Source of the DNA: Myoxocephalus aenaeus
Lineage: Eukaryota > Chordata > Actinopteri > Perciformes > Cottidae
Reading direction: 5' to 3'
Assembly: GCA_038501785.1 (NCBI GenBank)
Contig: JBAMJR010000011.1
Location: 4,725,001-4,789,000 of the forward strand
DNA length: 64,000 bases
Both the position numbers and the translations under genes were made by a program. This document shows positions 39,401-52,034 of this stretch, piece after piece. The notes below the pieces were generated by a model. It was not told the origin of the DNA, did not search any database, and saw only the letters and a program-made list of their open reading frames with translations. Position 1 is the first letter of the stretch. Every line of letters starts with the position of its first letter.

Positions 39401-42400
39401 TCCCACACACAGCAGACAATAGATGCAGGTATTATCAGGCAATTCTTAATGTCTATCCTGTGGCTTTCATGGACTCTCATCATTTTATTAGGTGGTTTTC
39501 TCTTTGACGATTAACAGAGTTGGATCAGTTGTCAGTCTTTTGTCTTTTACACACACCTTCATTGATTTCTTTCTGCGTTTTACACAAATTCTAAACCAGT
39601 AAGGCAAAGCAATGTGAAATGGTTTTGTGGCGAGAAATTATACCTCATGTTTTCAAATATATGTGTCGGTTAAGATCAAAGTCTGACAATGCAAACATCA
39701 CCCTGTTTCATTCCTATCAGCCCGTAGTGTAGAGTACCACACATCCGCCACAGAATTTAACTATCTTAAATAGTTGGTCAAACCAGTCATGAATTGTGTG
39801 AATAACATAGTCAAACTATTGTCTTAATCTGGAGTAATCAGTAATGAAGCAAACTAGCAGGCTCCATGTAAATATACTGCTTCAAGACCTTTGCAAACCA
39901 AGGGCGTATTTTTTTAATCCGTCATCCAATAAAAATTGTTACACACAGAAACCATTGCAAACAGAGTCCGATACGTTTTATTATTGTATTTGTTGGAAAT
40001 ATTTGAGACAACATTGAACTAATTGGTGCAATGGACAGATTTTCTGCAATCACCTGCCACAATCCATCTGTAAATTACGCGTCTCTCTGTATTCTTTACT
40101 TTGTCCGCGTGAAATGATTTGTGCCGGAAGACAAATGAACAAAATGTTAATAAGATGCCATTTGAGATGATGCCGTTTGCATTTACTATAAGTGGTCAAC
40201 AACTCTGACGGATGCAGAAACACAAAGAATCTGAAAACTACAATGACGGACGAAAGTTTCAGACAAAATACAGATTGTTTGCGGAGGCCTTTAGTCTTGT
40301 TCAGTAGCTTAGTGACTGGATAGCTTATTAACTGTTTCAACAGCAGTACTGTTTGCCAGTTTTTATGGCAGAGAAAAATGAACTCTGGATCAATTACGAA
40401 TCAAATAGATGTATTTACCTACTCTAATCTCATCACGTAGCAAAATAGAGCGTTTGCTCATCATGTCAACATTGGAAATAGTGGAGGTGTTGTTTCTCGC
40501 CGCAATAGACTTACCTAATTAACAATTTAAAATAGATTTTGAAAGTTAGATCAACAAACTGAAAACAATAGAAAATCGAGTTATATTTCAATAATAAGCT
40601 AAGAGTGTTAGGTTGGAATTTAATGTAGAGAAATAGGAAGTTAAGGTTTTTGACTTGAATATCAAATGTGACATTGTATATTCCAGATAATAAAACAAGT
40701 AGGACTTAGGTATCAGGTTGGTTTACTTCACTCATTGGTGCCAAGTTTCCTCAGTTTGTTGATAGCTGATGTCGTAGTTCTTGTTATCAAATATTTTCAA
40801 TCTGTCAAGGTATAGTTGGGAATTAATGTTGCATCCATTAGAAAGGTTGATAGCAACGGTGTTAACTCATTAGGTGTACTGCTGAGAAAAACCACTGATA
40901 TTGATTGGCATATGTCAACAAAAATGAATACTGCAGGTGCTTGATATCGATGTGAAAGCAGCTAAAACCAGAATGTTAAATCACAAAGATACATCCAACG
41001 CTTCTGCTCCGGACTTTGAAACACAGGAGAATGTATTCTAAAGCTGCAGCGAAGCCTTCAGTGGATGTTCGTGGTTTGGAGGTCATGGAGGGCTCTGTGC
41101 CAGGCAGCAGGTTAAGAAATGATGACACTGTATGGACACTCCATTTCAAACCGATTCTCACAGAAACTTCTAGTCTTTGATTCTCCCCACCCCCCCCGCC
41201 CCCTATCCCCCTCACATGGCTGGAATGAAAAGGACAGTTATACATATTTCAAGGCCCGAGGATCCACAAAGGGACTTAGGAATAAAGAGGTATGAACCTT
41301 TGAACTAAACAAAGGTCCATCACCCACATATCACATCAGATGTGCTGTGTAGCCCGTGTAAAGACGCGGACATGGAAGGAAAGGAGAGAGGCACCAGCAT
41401 GCCCTTGCAGACAGGTTGTCTGAGTGTTGTCTGCATATCCCGTGACCCCCCCACCCCCCCTCATCTTCCCTGTGGCTTCATCTCTAACCCGCATAGCACT
41501 TGTTGGCCGCAGAGGTCTGCGGAAAAGCCTCCACAGCATTGCGCATCTGTGGTACTCTTTGAATCAGACCAGGGGCTCATAACAACAAGCAGTATCAGTT
41601 GCATTAAGTTGATTAAAGTGGTCGGCGGACACAGGCACTTGTGCTCTCACAATGATAGATGAAAGAGCAGCGTGGCAGCGGCCCCTCTCCGGGTTTGCCA
41701 GAGAGTCCGCCTTTGCTTTCAGCAGAGGTCAACAAAAGACCAAATAAGACGGGAGTGAAAGCAATCGAAAGCTTCTTTGCCAAATGATCTCTAATTGGCC
41801 CTTTCTTCCTTGCGGATCAGTCTTATGATTTTGGTGGTGACAGTCGACTTACCCACAATTCTGCCTTTAAAAGCTTCTGTTGAAAGTGGGCTACTTGAAA
41901 GAAGTGACCATTACTTAAACTACAATTGTGGACAATGAAATAGAAAAAACCTTACCCCGAGTCAGACAAAAGACAAAAATATATTCCGCTCGCTGAATTA
42001 CATTTATCAAAAGCAATAGGTAATTGTATTGCATTTATCAAATAAATAAATATATCTATATACTGCAGTCAAAGGGAGCAGATGACACATAATTAAAAAA
42101 AAAAACTGAGCTTCTGAGAATTGTGGTTGTGTTTCGGAAAAAAGAACTGCGCTTTAAAAGAAGCCTGAATCTGATCAAGATCTGACAGCACTTCGGTTTC
42201 ATTTATCAGTGCTCCACAGTAATTTATTCAAATAATTACGATGCCAGATGCCATCCCCTCTTTAACCATCAAAACAAACTACACGCTTTTGTCCCTCCCG
42301 TGCAGCTGAAGAGGTGTCACGCGAGGCAAGCTTTCCTTTTCATTACAGATACGATTTGAGGAACATGCCATATTCCACTTTCGGAAAGAAGTCAAGACAG

Positions 42401-42790
42401 AAGCTGACAGTATTGTTCTAGTATCAGTGTAGGAGGGGGGAGGAAACAACAACAGGAAAAACAAACAAAAGCTTTGGCACTAAGGAGCTGTTCCAGGGAT
42501 GATAACAATAAAAAAAAGGGCGAGGTGATCAATGCTGTTCTGGATTTTGATAACACATTGCTCATGCCTGAGACAAATGATGGAAATTCTTAAGGAGAGA
42601 GGGGCCTGCAATATGCCAAATATGCTCCAAATTAGCCTTCAAGAGCAGCTCTCAGTGTGTATATGGCGGCTGCGTGAGTAAATAAAGGGCCAGCATAAAT
42701 TACCTTTGGATGTCAATCGTGATAGCGCACCCTGTTTTCTTTTTGTTACCGTGTCGCCTATTCGTCTCGCTGGCGGATGACACGAAATGA

Positions 42791-42825
<35 letters not shown>

Positions 42826-45234
42826 AGCACCACCAACAGTACTCAGAGCGCTTTCTGACATTTGAAAAACGCTACGGGTTGGCGCAACCACAGCTGGGCC
42901 CCCGTGCTGATTGGCTCGCACACAGGCTGCCACTAAACTTTCGCTGCTTGAGGAGTTGTCTGTGCCGGGACAGGTGGTGTTTATGCAGATGAATGAACGC
43001 ATTACTGTGTGCTCTTCCTTTTGGTTTAAACATTAGCGTTTCAAATGTGACAAATCAGATGCTCGTCTCCGGCTTTATGCTATATGCTGCCGAGAAGACC
43101 TTCGTATATGAATTCCTGCAGGTTTTGAAATGCAAGGCTGTAAAGCACGGACAGCGCACACGGCCTCTGTGATATATATGTTGCGCGTTCGGGCAGGCTA
43201 GTAATACATTTTTGGTTTGTATTTATATGTACCCGATATCATAGCTGCTGCATATTGTGTTGTAATGATAACTGGAGGCTGCCTGGATTTTTTTTCATGC
43301 TGCAGCTGAGTGGGGAGTTAGCTGGCGGGTCTTAAAACGGGTACGAAGAAACACCACGCAATTATCTCCCTATTATCACACATACGTTCTGTTATAATTG
43401 GCCCCCCCCTGTTGTTTCAGTGGAGTCTGTCAGTGAAAGTGAATGACAACCTCTAATGATATTACATTGTCTGCACGTGCTGGAAAAACCTAGAGGTCAT
43501 AAAATAAAATAAAATAACTATTTATGTCTTTGTAGATTTAGAAAAACCATGATAGCTATGCTCTGATTAATACATCGAGCAGTTCCCTGATTAATCCTGA
43601 GTCCAGGAAATGTCTGGTTTTCTTCGACCAATACCAAAACCCAAAGATATTCTGTCCCCCTATTAGAGAAAAACTGAATGATCACATTCAAGAAACTCAA
43701 GCCAGTCAATAATTTTTTGCTTAATAACATACATACTCATGATTAATCGTTGTCATCATGATTGCCAAATTACTGTTTGGTTAAACGACTGTTTCTGGTC
43801 TCTTATTATCAAGTCATGCATGTTCTTCATTGTAGGATTGGGTGTTATGGTTGAAATCAGAATCACGATATAGATAATAAAATGTATTCCAGCAGATTCA
43901 ACACATTTAAAACAGACTAAGATAATATGTGTTTCTGTGTTTTTAATCCCAATTTCCTTGGACTCATGTACTTTGACAACAGAATCGTTTCACACATTGA
44001 CACAACATCATAAGATATTGTCATGGTTTGATTTCAATGGGAGTCGATAGTGTGGTATTTTTACGCAGCTCTGTTTCACTGTATGCTTATTGTACTCAAG
44101 CATGTTGATGGCAAAGCATACTATATAGTAAGATCCTATTCTTATGTGTACACATATACAAATGTATGGAAATAAATGTTCTTTGATAAAGTCCATTAAA
44201 TGATAAAATCATAAAAGGATTCTTCTGGCCTAAGGAAGTAAAGTGGTGCAATATTTTTGCCAATTCATTTATTTTTTTTAAGTCCGAAAATAGATAAAAA
44301 GGTCTGCTTGATGAGAGCTAGAAGATTAGACAGGACATTTATAGACTGAGGCCACGACTTTATGAAATGTTTGCTCCACTTGCAGCGAGCTGCTTTGTTT
44401 CCGCGACACTCTGTGCTGTGGGTGAGACACTAAAGTCCCTATTGTCTGAGTCAACTTGACCTGACCTAGCTGGTTAAGCTGAGGCATTGTGAACAGCAAA
44501 TCGCTTCAACCAGGGGGGTAGCTGCTTTGTGTGGCTGCGGGGAAAATAACCTTATAAAAAGCCCATACCCAGTAGTTAATGCAGAGTTTTGTCCCTGTGA
44601 AAAAAAAAAAAAAAAGCTCTGTTTATTTCCAGCCACCAGTGAAGAACCCAACTATCCTTTCAATGTACCATTCTGCCTCCCTTGGTGAGTTGATCCTCCC
44701 TCATCCATTTAGCAACATTTGTAGCAATTCTGTTTGTTTATGCACACGCATATGTCCAAGTTTCTCATCACTTTCCGTGTAGAGACACACAGACATATGT
44801 CTGCAAATGCACGCGTCATCCCAATTCTAGCAGGAGATGATGGTTGTGAAATATCGAGGAACGCCATGCCAATCAACAACTTGCATGGCCCAAAGCTCGC
44901 AGCAGTAAAGTGGTGAGAGGGCCAGACAGTGCTTAGCACGAGCTCCTAATCACATTTCATCACTCGGCAGGCCTGTGCTTGCACGTCGCAGGTACTTGTA
45001 AACTCCTATCAGTCCCTTCTCTTCACACCCGATGTTGCTCTATACCAACTTCATCTGGAGACAGCCTTCTTTTTAAAAAAATTAAAAAAATGTAATTAAC
45101 TGTGCCACAACGCAACCTCCAGCGTGATCCAAAACAAAAACAAACGACAGCAGGCTTACTTAGATTAGCTTTAGTTAAAACATCATGGTAAGGCTTAGAA
45201 TGATCGAGTAAATGAAAAATAAACAAAACCAAAA
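36441..45234. other. Long intergenic interval, no gene seen
   Basis: This is 8.8 kb without a supported gene. Low-repeat stretches at about 37120-37660, 38380-38960, 41680-41900, 42080-42450 and 42840-43060 are candidate regulatory elements by composition only. About 39600-41000 and 43480-44300 are AT-rich and unremarkable. A (CT)n run lies at 42793-42823. Confidence 0.3.
42793..42823. repeat. (CT)n microsatellite
   Basis: A pure CT run of about 30 bp. Confidence 0.95.
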
Positions 45235-45360
45235 CCCAGCAAAACTATTCGGTTAGGTTTAGGCAACAATATTACGTGGTTAGGTTTAGTGGAGAGAAAA
45301 AAACGCTATTGGTTTGACTTAAGATTACTATAAAATTGAAACTAAACTAAACCAAAATGC

Positions 45361-45636
45361 AACAAAACTACTTGGTTATGTTTAGGTTTCAAAACTACTT
45401 GGTTAGGTTTAGACTCCAAAACTACTTGGTTAGGTTTAGACTACACAACTACCTGATTAGGTTTAGACTACACAACTACCTGATTAGGTTTAGACTACAC
45501 AACTACTTGGTTAGGTTTAGACTACAAAACCACTTGATTAAACTAATTGATTAGGTTTAGACTACAAAACCACTTGATTAGGTTTAGGCTACAAAGCTTA
45601 GATTAGATTTAGACTGCAAAACTACTTGGTTTGGCT
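45361..45636 (+). repeat. 27-bp minisatellite, about ten copies
   Basis: A tandem array with the core ACTACTTGGTTAGGTTTAG. Most units are 27 bp, a multiple of three, so one frame stays open as repeats of NYLVRFRLQ-like text. One unit is expanded (near 45530) and later units are diverged. A related motif, ACTATTCGGTTAGGTTTAGG, occurs upstream at about 45244-45263, suggesting the array grew from a dispersed repeat. Confidence 0.85.
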
Positions 45637-47299
45637 TAAGATGAATACAAAATGGCAACCACACTCGAAACCAAAGAGCAATACAAGTGCTTGATTATGT
45701 TTCGGCAACCAAATATCTCTAATATCTGTAATGGCTTGATTCCATACATAACGCTGTTGTGCTTGAATAGATGTGTTGTCTTATATTAACAAATAACTCT
45801 TATCTCATAAATACATTTAAAAAAAAAGCTTTCATGGCTATATGTCTTTACACACACACACACACACAAACAAACACACAACAGATCAAGCGTGAAAACC
45901 ATCAAAAGCAGAATTAGTGGTGGCTTTGTGCAGACCAGTCCAAACTTGCACGATTGTCTGGACTGGGCACAGCTCCTGTTTGTGGTCTCTCGCTGACTAC
46001 CGAGTGTGCACAGAAGGGAGGCAGCCCTTTTCTCCCCATAGGCCCACTGCCACCTCTTATTTCCTGCTGGCCCTCGCCACCAGACACCTCCCTGACTCTC
46101 ATTACCACGGAGTTAGCTGCACTTCCAGCAGCAGCAGTGTTCCTCCCGAGCAGAACCTTATCCCTACCATGAACCACACTGCTAATTGTTCCATTACATC
46201 AACAATATGTCTTAAGAGGGAACAAAGGATTAAAAAAAGAAAAGAGAGAGAAAAAAAAACACAGGCTAACTTGACATGCTAATTTTCATTAACCCTGATC
46301 TTTCTGTTCTTTCATCATCCGCCCTCCTCCCCGTCGTCTCCCTCATACAGGGTGGCGAAGCACTCAAATTATCCACAAGCATTCCAGCTATCACTAATTA
46401 TCCAAAGAGTTCCTCATTAGGCTATTTCAAATCCAACCTTAGATCAACACTTACTCAGACCTCGGGGATTCTTGATTCCCAGCAGCGGTTAAACAAACAA
46501 TCAGTTCAAAGGATCAGGTATTCTACTTTACGAGGACGGGGGGGGAGAAAAAAGCCAAGGGTAAACAACTGCTCATTTGAAAGAAAGGACTCCAGTGGCT
46601 CTCTGGCATGGATGCGCCAATCTATAATTCATTTTGCTCAAATACATTCGATTTCCCTCGTAATTTGGGTCGTTAAGATATGAAAAGGTCTAAAAACAAG
46701 GGTGCTAGCTTAGCCCGGACTAAAGCTGGAGATCTCTCACTCTTGCCATGTCTTAAAGTCAATATTTTATATTAACAAGACCGATTATGGAAGCGTAAGC
46801 TGAGATCAATCTGATGTGAGTATGATGCAAGTGTGATATAAATATATACACATACCCGATAATCTTACTATTGTGTTAGCATATATCATGATTATTGAGG
46901 TTTCTATTGGTGTATATTTTTACTTCAAACTTTAACGTCTCTTTTACAATTATTATTTGATTTGTACCTGCTTTATATTTTTCAGTCCTGCTGTCCTGCA
47001 TGTATTTATTGATTGATTGTCATCTGTAAAAACTCACCTGGAAGGCCTTTGTGGATGTTTGTGAAGAAACCAATAAATATCATAATTGGAAAACAACATG
47101 TGAATGGGGTCATTTGTAGTGATGAAGCCACGGACGTCGACTAGTTTAGAGTGTAGAGTAGTGTTATACTATATTATTACATTTTATAGCGACTTTCTAC
47201 TCATTGTGTCGATTGTCTGACCTTACTGCTTTACCCACTGTGGGCTAGAAGCTCAGCACAAAAAGGACCTGGGCTAGGTTGGGTCAAACCATCCTGATA
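45637..47299. other. Intergenic, no gene seen
   Basis: It contains a short (CA)n run at about 45850-45868. About 46270-46680 is low in repeats with many AATTA-type cores (AAATTATCC, CTAATTATCC) and resembles a conserved non-coding element by composition. Confidence 0.3.
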
Positions 47300-48029
47300 T
47301 GGGGGAGACTCTGGGTTTTTAGGATAATTAAATTAAACAGCCTACTGAATATAACATTCACAACTGATGGCGCTGCCTGCATGACAGGAAAACACTCTGG
47401 GGTTGGGAGGAGAATTGATTGCTGCTTAATTTTCTGTAAAGCACAATGTTTTTCAGTATTTACTGATGAGGTAATCACAAGAGAAGTTAATGTTGTATAT
47501 ATGAATACTTTTGAATTCCACTTTTGTTTAATTTATTTTGAGTTAGTGGAAAAGCTGCTCCTCAACACAGTGACGTGTTCCACAGTAAAGTGTTTGTCAT
47601 AGATTCGGTGAGTGTGTGTTCTCAGTTAAAGTCAGGTCATTTCAGTCTTTTTGAAACTTCTTCTTAGTTGTTGGACTGTTTGTGCATGAAAGCTGTTGAG
47701 TCTGTTTAAAAATAGCTGAAGATTCTGAATTGTTATATATGATGTAATACCTCGTGTCCTGAAGATGCAGTTTTAGTTTTTTAATTAAAATGCAGCTAAT
47801 TGAGTGTAAAAGGGAATAGTTCCCTCTCTATCATCGCCACCAGCTGCTCGTTTTGGTTATTAAACTTGTTTTTGTGTTAGCATACATGTTCTGTACTATC
47901 TCAGGTTCAAACTGCACCATCTTTTCATTCAATACATTTAAGAAGTTGAGAATGTTCCTCGATTTGGGTCGCGGCTTGTCATTCAGGGGTGATGGTGGGT
48001 CCCGGAGCCAGACCAGTTGAAAACCACTG
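47300..48029 (+). mobile_element. hAT transposon remnant, ZBED5-like transposase fragment
   Basis: The plus-strand frame at 47360-47420 encodes TTDGAACMTGKHSGVGRRID, which matches the TDGAxxMxGxxxG block of ZBED5/Charlie-type hAT transposases. About 600 bp downstream, GTTGAAAACCACTG (48016-48029) matches the right inverted end of such elements. The left end and nearly all of the coding sequence are missing, so the copy is dead. Confidence 0.65.
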
Positions 48030-48371
48030 GTCTAGCGCCTACACAGACAGACGTCTTTCTCAGAAGTTGGTGGAGATCCAACTATTTCTAAATTCTTAGA
48101 TAATCTCTTTTATTTGCTACTTTCCTGTAAAATACAGTAGCTTTAACTTTTCAGGCCTTCATAATTCAAATGAATGAATCAGAGAGACACAGTCCCTTGT
48201 TGCTTGAAGCTCACAAGTTAAGGACATATAGCTATGGCGAGGGGTCACAAGGGGATATTACTTCATTTTAAAAGCTCACAAGCCAAAAGTACCTAAAGGG
48301 TGCTGATCAGTTTAGACAAAAGTTTGAACAGAAACAAGAGTTTTACATTAGTCTCACATCGTGGGTCCGTA

Positions 48372-48995
48372 CCACAGACTGTATATAGGGAAGAGGACTT
48401 ACGCGCCGTGACGTCACCCATTGCTTTGCACTATGGTTTCAAAGTCTCAAATTTGGCATTTCAGTTGTCACCATCTTGGTTTTTAGCCGTTGTCATTTTA
48501 ACATCACTTCTCATCTCAACCGGAAGTGAATCACGAGCGTGGCGCTAAGTACAACCGAACTCTGAATAAGACATTTTTACGTGCCAACAAATGTACTTTC
48601 ATGACCTGAAAACACACTGTGAAAGGGTTCAAGTTCGACAACGAAAACACGGACACCTCACAGACCGAACAGCACCGTGGTAGCCACCTGTCTATCACAA
48701 GGTAGCCCGCCCTAAAGCAGACCCTGCTTTATGGTCTATTTGACTCTAAATAGACCATAATTTACTGAATGAACATCATGCTGTATTGAAGAAGACTTGA
48801 AACTATAGAGATTGAGACCATAAACTCGTGTTGACAATGTTTACTGAGGGAATAAATCAAATGAGAGGCAGGATAATTGTCTAGATTTCTATACAATCTG
48901 ACTTCTTTTTACAATCAGAGGAGTTGGCCCCAGAATGAAGGTTTCAGTCACTTTCGCATTGGCTTCACTTTACAGACCCGAAGGTTGCCGCCTGG
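48372..48995 (+). repeat. Teleost interspersed repeat, family A (most complete copy)
   Basis: It starts CCACAGACTGTATATAGG and runs through CTATTTGACTCTAAATAGAC, GAAGACTTGAAACTATAGAG and AATCTGACTTCTTTTTACAA to GACCCGAAGGTTGCCGCCTG. Shorter inverted copies lie at 6735-7240 and 14953-15210. It is abundant in fish genomes from memory. The class is unassigned. Confidence 0.65.
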
Positions 48996-51455
48996 TCGGT
49001 ACTTTATACTCGTGACAATTCGAGAATGGAGCACTTAAAAGGACGTTTGCGAAGAGTATGTTACCACCACACAGAGGTGGACCCATCACCCAGTGCATGT
49101 CCCTGCTATACTCTCACCAATCCTAATCCTAATGTGCAGTAATTTCAATTGCTTCTCAGCCCCTATCCTCCCGAGCACCCTCCCTTAATGTCAGCTCTGT
49201 GCTCTGTGAAACACCACCAGAATTTGAGTCTGTCACTTAAAATATAATGCCGTCAGATCCGTTACTTTAACCTTGAAGCAATTAGCTGTTGCTGAGCCGT
49301 AATGAATCCTGACATCGCTCCGCTGTGATGAAACCCCTAATTGCTCTGTAAAATCTGAAGCTTTTGACATCACTGCTGACAGACTTTTTTTTCTCTCCTC
49401 CTCAGTTGTGCGGTCGCGTGGTGACGGTGCCTGGTTGAAACTTGAAAGGTAGCGGAGCTTCTCTGCCATCAGCTGTCCTGTCACTTGACAAAAAAAAGAA
49501 AAAAGAGAGAGAGCGGGGAAACTGGCTGGATTTGCTGAAATGATGAGGCCATTTAAACTCTGATGTGTCGCAGCTACGCGGCATCATTCAGCGGGACTGC
49601 TGCAGATGTCCGGGCCAGTCGAGGCTCAGACGTGAGGTGTTTATGAGATGACGAGAGGATGGATGGATGGCTGGCAGCCTCCGTGCCAACAAGCCCGTGC
49701 ACTGCTTACATTTTTAAGTCAGGATGAAGCTCTTTTTTTTTTAAATCACAGATACTTCCTGTCGCTAATTGGTTATATTAACACAGAGGGACTGGAGGTA
49801 ACATGTTGCCAGGTCAGAGAGAATGGCAACTCTGGGCACACGAGGAAAAAAACAAAAACGTCCTTTGATAGTCTCGGTGCACTTGCAGCATCTTAGTGGG
49901 AGAATGGCTTGTGGATGAGACCCAGCAGTCCATTCTTATGGATTTCTCAGAATTACAAAATCATAACTTAGTCGATGTAAAAATTAACCTCCATTTGATT
50001 AAATTCAATGCATATGGACAAATGAGACAAGATATTTCAAAAGAAAATTTCATTTTTAGCCTCTTTCATTCCAATATGTACTTAGAGGTTGTTAGGAAAG
50101 ATCCCAGAAAAGTTCAATATTAAAAAACATAAGAAATCTTGTGAATAAGTAAATGTTTAGGTAGACTTAGAAATATGCTTTTTATGACCCATATTGCCTC
50201 ATGTACATGTTTTTGCATTAAAGGTAAACTGAAAGCTAATTCATGTTAAAATATGTGTTTCCCTTCCTTAAAATATTTTTTTAATCTTCCATTTAAATGA
50301 TTTGAAGGTTTGGCACACGTCCATACTATTTGCATGACGCAGTGGAAATATTCCAACCACCGTTACAGATATGTGAAGCACCTCTTGGCATCACCTTGCA
50401 GCTATAGAGGCTTACATGATTGTTTTGTGTTATCCTCCACAGAGTGCTCATGATTGGAGAAAATATGGCCAAAGAAGCACCAACGGAGAAAAAAATTAAA
50501 ATCAAGGCTGACCATCCAACTTTTTTTGACTCACTGTGACAACCATGCATACCAATGTATGAAAACGGATGACCCCCAATAGAAGATATCAGTTAAAAAT
50601 GAGAGCTGCCTTGGTCAAACTATTATTTAGCAGAGCTTTAAATTCTCCTACAGGCCCACAAAGAAAAGGACTCAAGGACACACAGGCAGGGCAGAGGGAC
50701 GGTAGACAGCAGCTGTTGATAACACTGTAAAAGATGTATGGGAGAAGTTAGCACCAGGGATTTTCTTTTTCCATGTTTTTTTTTTTTTTTTTGGAGGGGA
50801 AGGGGGTGGGGTTAAATTTGTGTTTAGTGAGTGATGTAGGAGATGTGATAATGAGAGGCCAAGGAGAGCAAGTGTTACCTCATTATTGTAATGAAAAAGA
50901 TATCCCACCATTACATCAGTTGGGGGAAGAGAAGAAGAAGAAGAAGAAGAAGAAGAAGAAGAAGAGAAAAAAAGAAGTGGTAATTAAAGTGCCCAACAAG
51001 GTTCCTCCAGGCAAGAAGAAGCAGAAGAAAACGACTCTCTAAAGCCCATCTGTTCTGGATAATATGCACCATGTAAAAGAAAGGCCTAATCCCCTTTATT
51101 CAAGTCTGCTGCCCTTTTTTTTTTTTTGCTTCAACCGGTGATTGTGTTTTCTCAAGTATTGCTCATCACCCCCCCCCCCCCCTTCCCAAATAAAAAAAAA
51201 AACTCCATTTGGCCTCAGCAGAAAATTAGTCCAAATAATACCACCATGTTATATGCAGGACAGCTTTCTGGAACACGTTGCGTTTCCTTTTAATTGATAA
51301 AATAATATCTAGACTTTATCTTTAAACCACACCAAACCTTAAATTATTAATACAAAATAAATATGCAGTCATACTGCCATTGACACATGCGGAACATGCC
51401 AGGAAGCTGCCAGTTTGACTCAAATCTGCTTTGTTCTGAGCAATAATCCAAATAA

Positions 51456-51464
<9 letters not shown>
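48996..51464. other. Intergenic, no gene seen
   Basis: About 49130-49640 is low in repeats with ATTAGCTGTTG and CTAATTGCTC cores and could be regulatory. An (AGA)n run lies at about 50926-50964 and homopolymer T and C runs at 50776 and 51170. No supported gene. Confidence 0.3.
50926..50964. repeat. (GAA)n trinucleotide repeat
   Basis: A purine-only GAA/AGA run. It is the strand-opposite of the CTT tract at 51878-52034, about 0.9 kb away. Confidence 0.9.

Positions 51465-51532
<68 letters not shown>
51465..51532. repeat. (TA)n microsatellite
   Basis: A pure TA run of 68 bp, self-complementary. Confidence 0.95.
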
Positions 51533-51533
<1 letters not shown>

Positions 51534-51877
51534 GCCCAGAATTAGCAGGTAGTACTAGGTGGTAGCAGCCTATTAATGCAGTGCTGCTGTACGGCTGAGG
51601 CTATTATTAATGAATTGGAACAGCCCGCACCCCCCACCACCCACCACCCGCAGAGTGCGATAAATAAATAATGCTGCAGAAGTCATGCATATGAACAACA
51701 TGCGTCGGCACTATACTGCAGTAATGGGCTGACGCTGTAGGGTCAGTATGGTAGGCTAATATTTTTCCAACACCGGCGATATGGGCCAGAGACGTTTTTT
51801 GTTGTTGTTTTCTTTTCTCTACCAGTCGTTGCTTTACAAGGCCGAGAAGAGAGCGGTTTATCCTCCGACGGCCTGCT

Positions 51878-52034
51878 CTCTTCTTCTTCTTCTTCTTCTT
51901 CTTCTTCTTCTTCTTCTTCTTCTTCTTCTTCTTCTTCTTCTTCTTCATCTTCTTCTTCTTCTTCTTCTTCTTCTTCGTCTTCTTCTTCTTCTTCTTCTTC
52001 TTCTTCTTCTTCTTCTTCTTCTTCTTCTTCTTCG
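51878..52034. repeat. Long (CTT)n trinucleotide repeat
   Basis: About 157 bp of nearly pure polypyrimidine on plus, interrupted only near 51945 (CAT) and 51977 (CGT). It yields the long polyleucine and polylysine open frames seen here, which are artefacts. Confidence 0.95.

Noticed and set aside
45361..45636. CRISPR array
   Set aside because: The tandem units are contiguous with no unique spacers, and the window is vertebrate. It is a minisatellite.
45361..45636. Interstitial telomeric repeat because of GGTTAGG text
   Set aside because: The unit is 27 bp and does not consist of TTAGGG hexamers.
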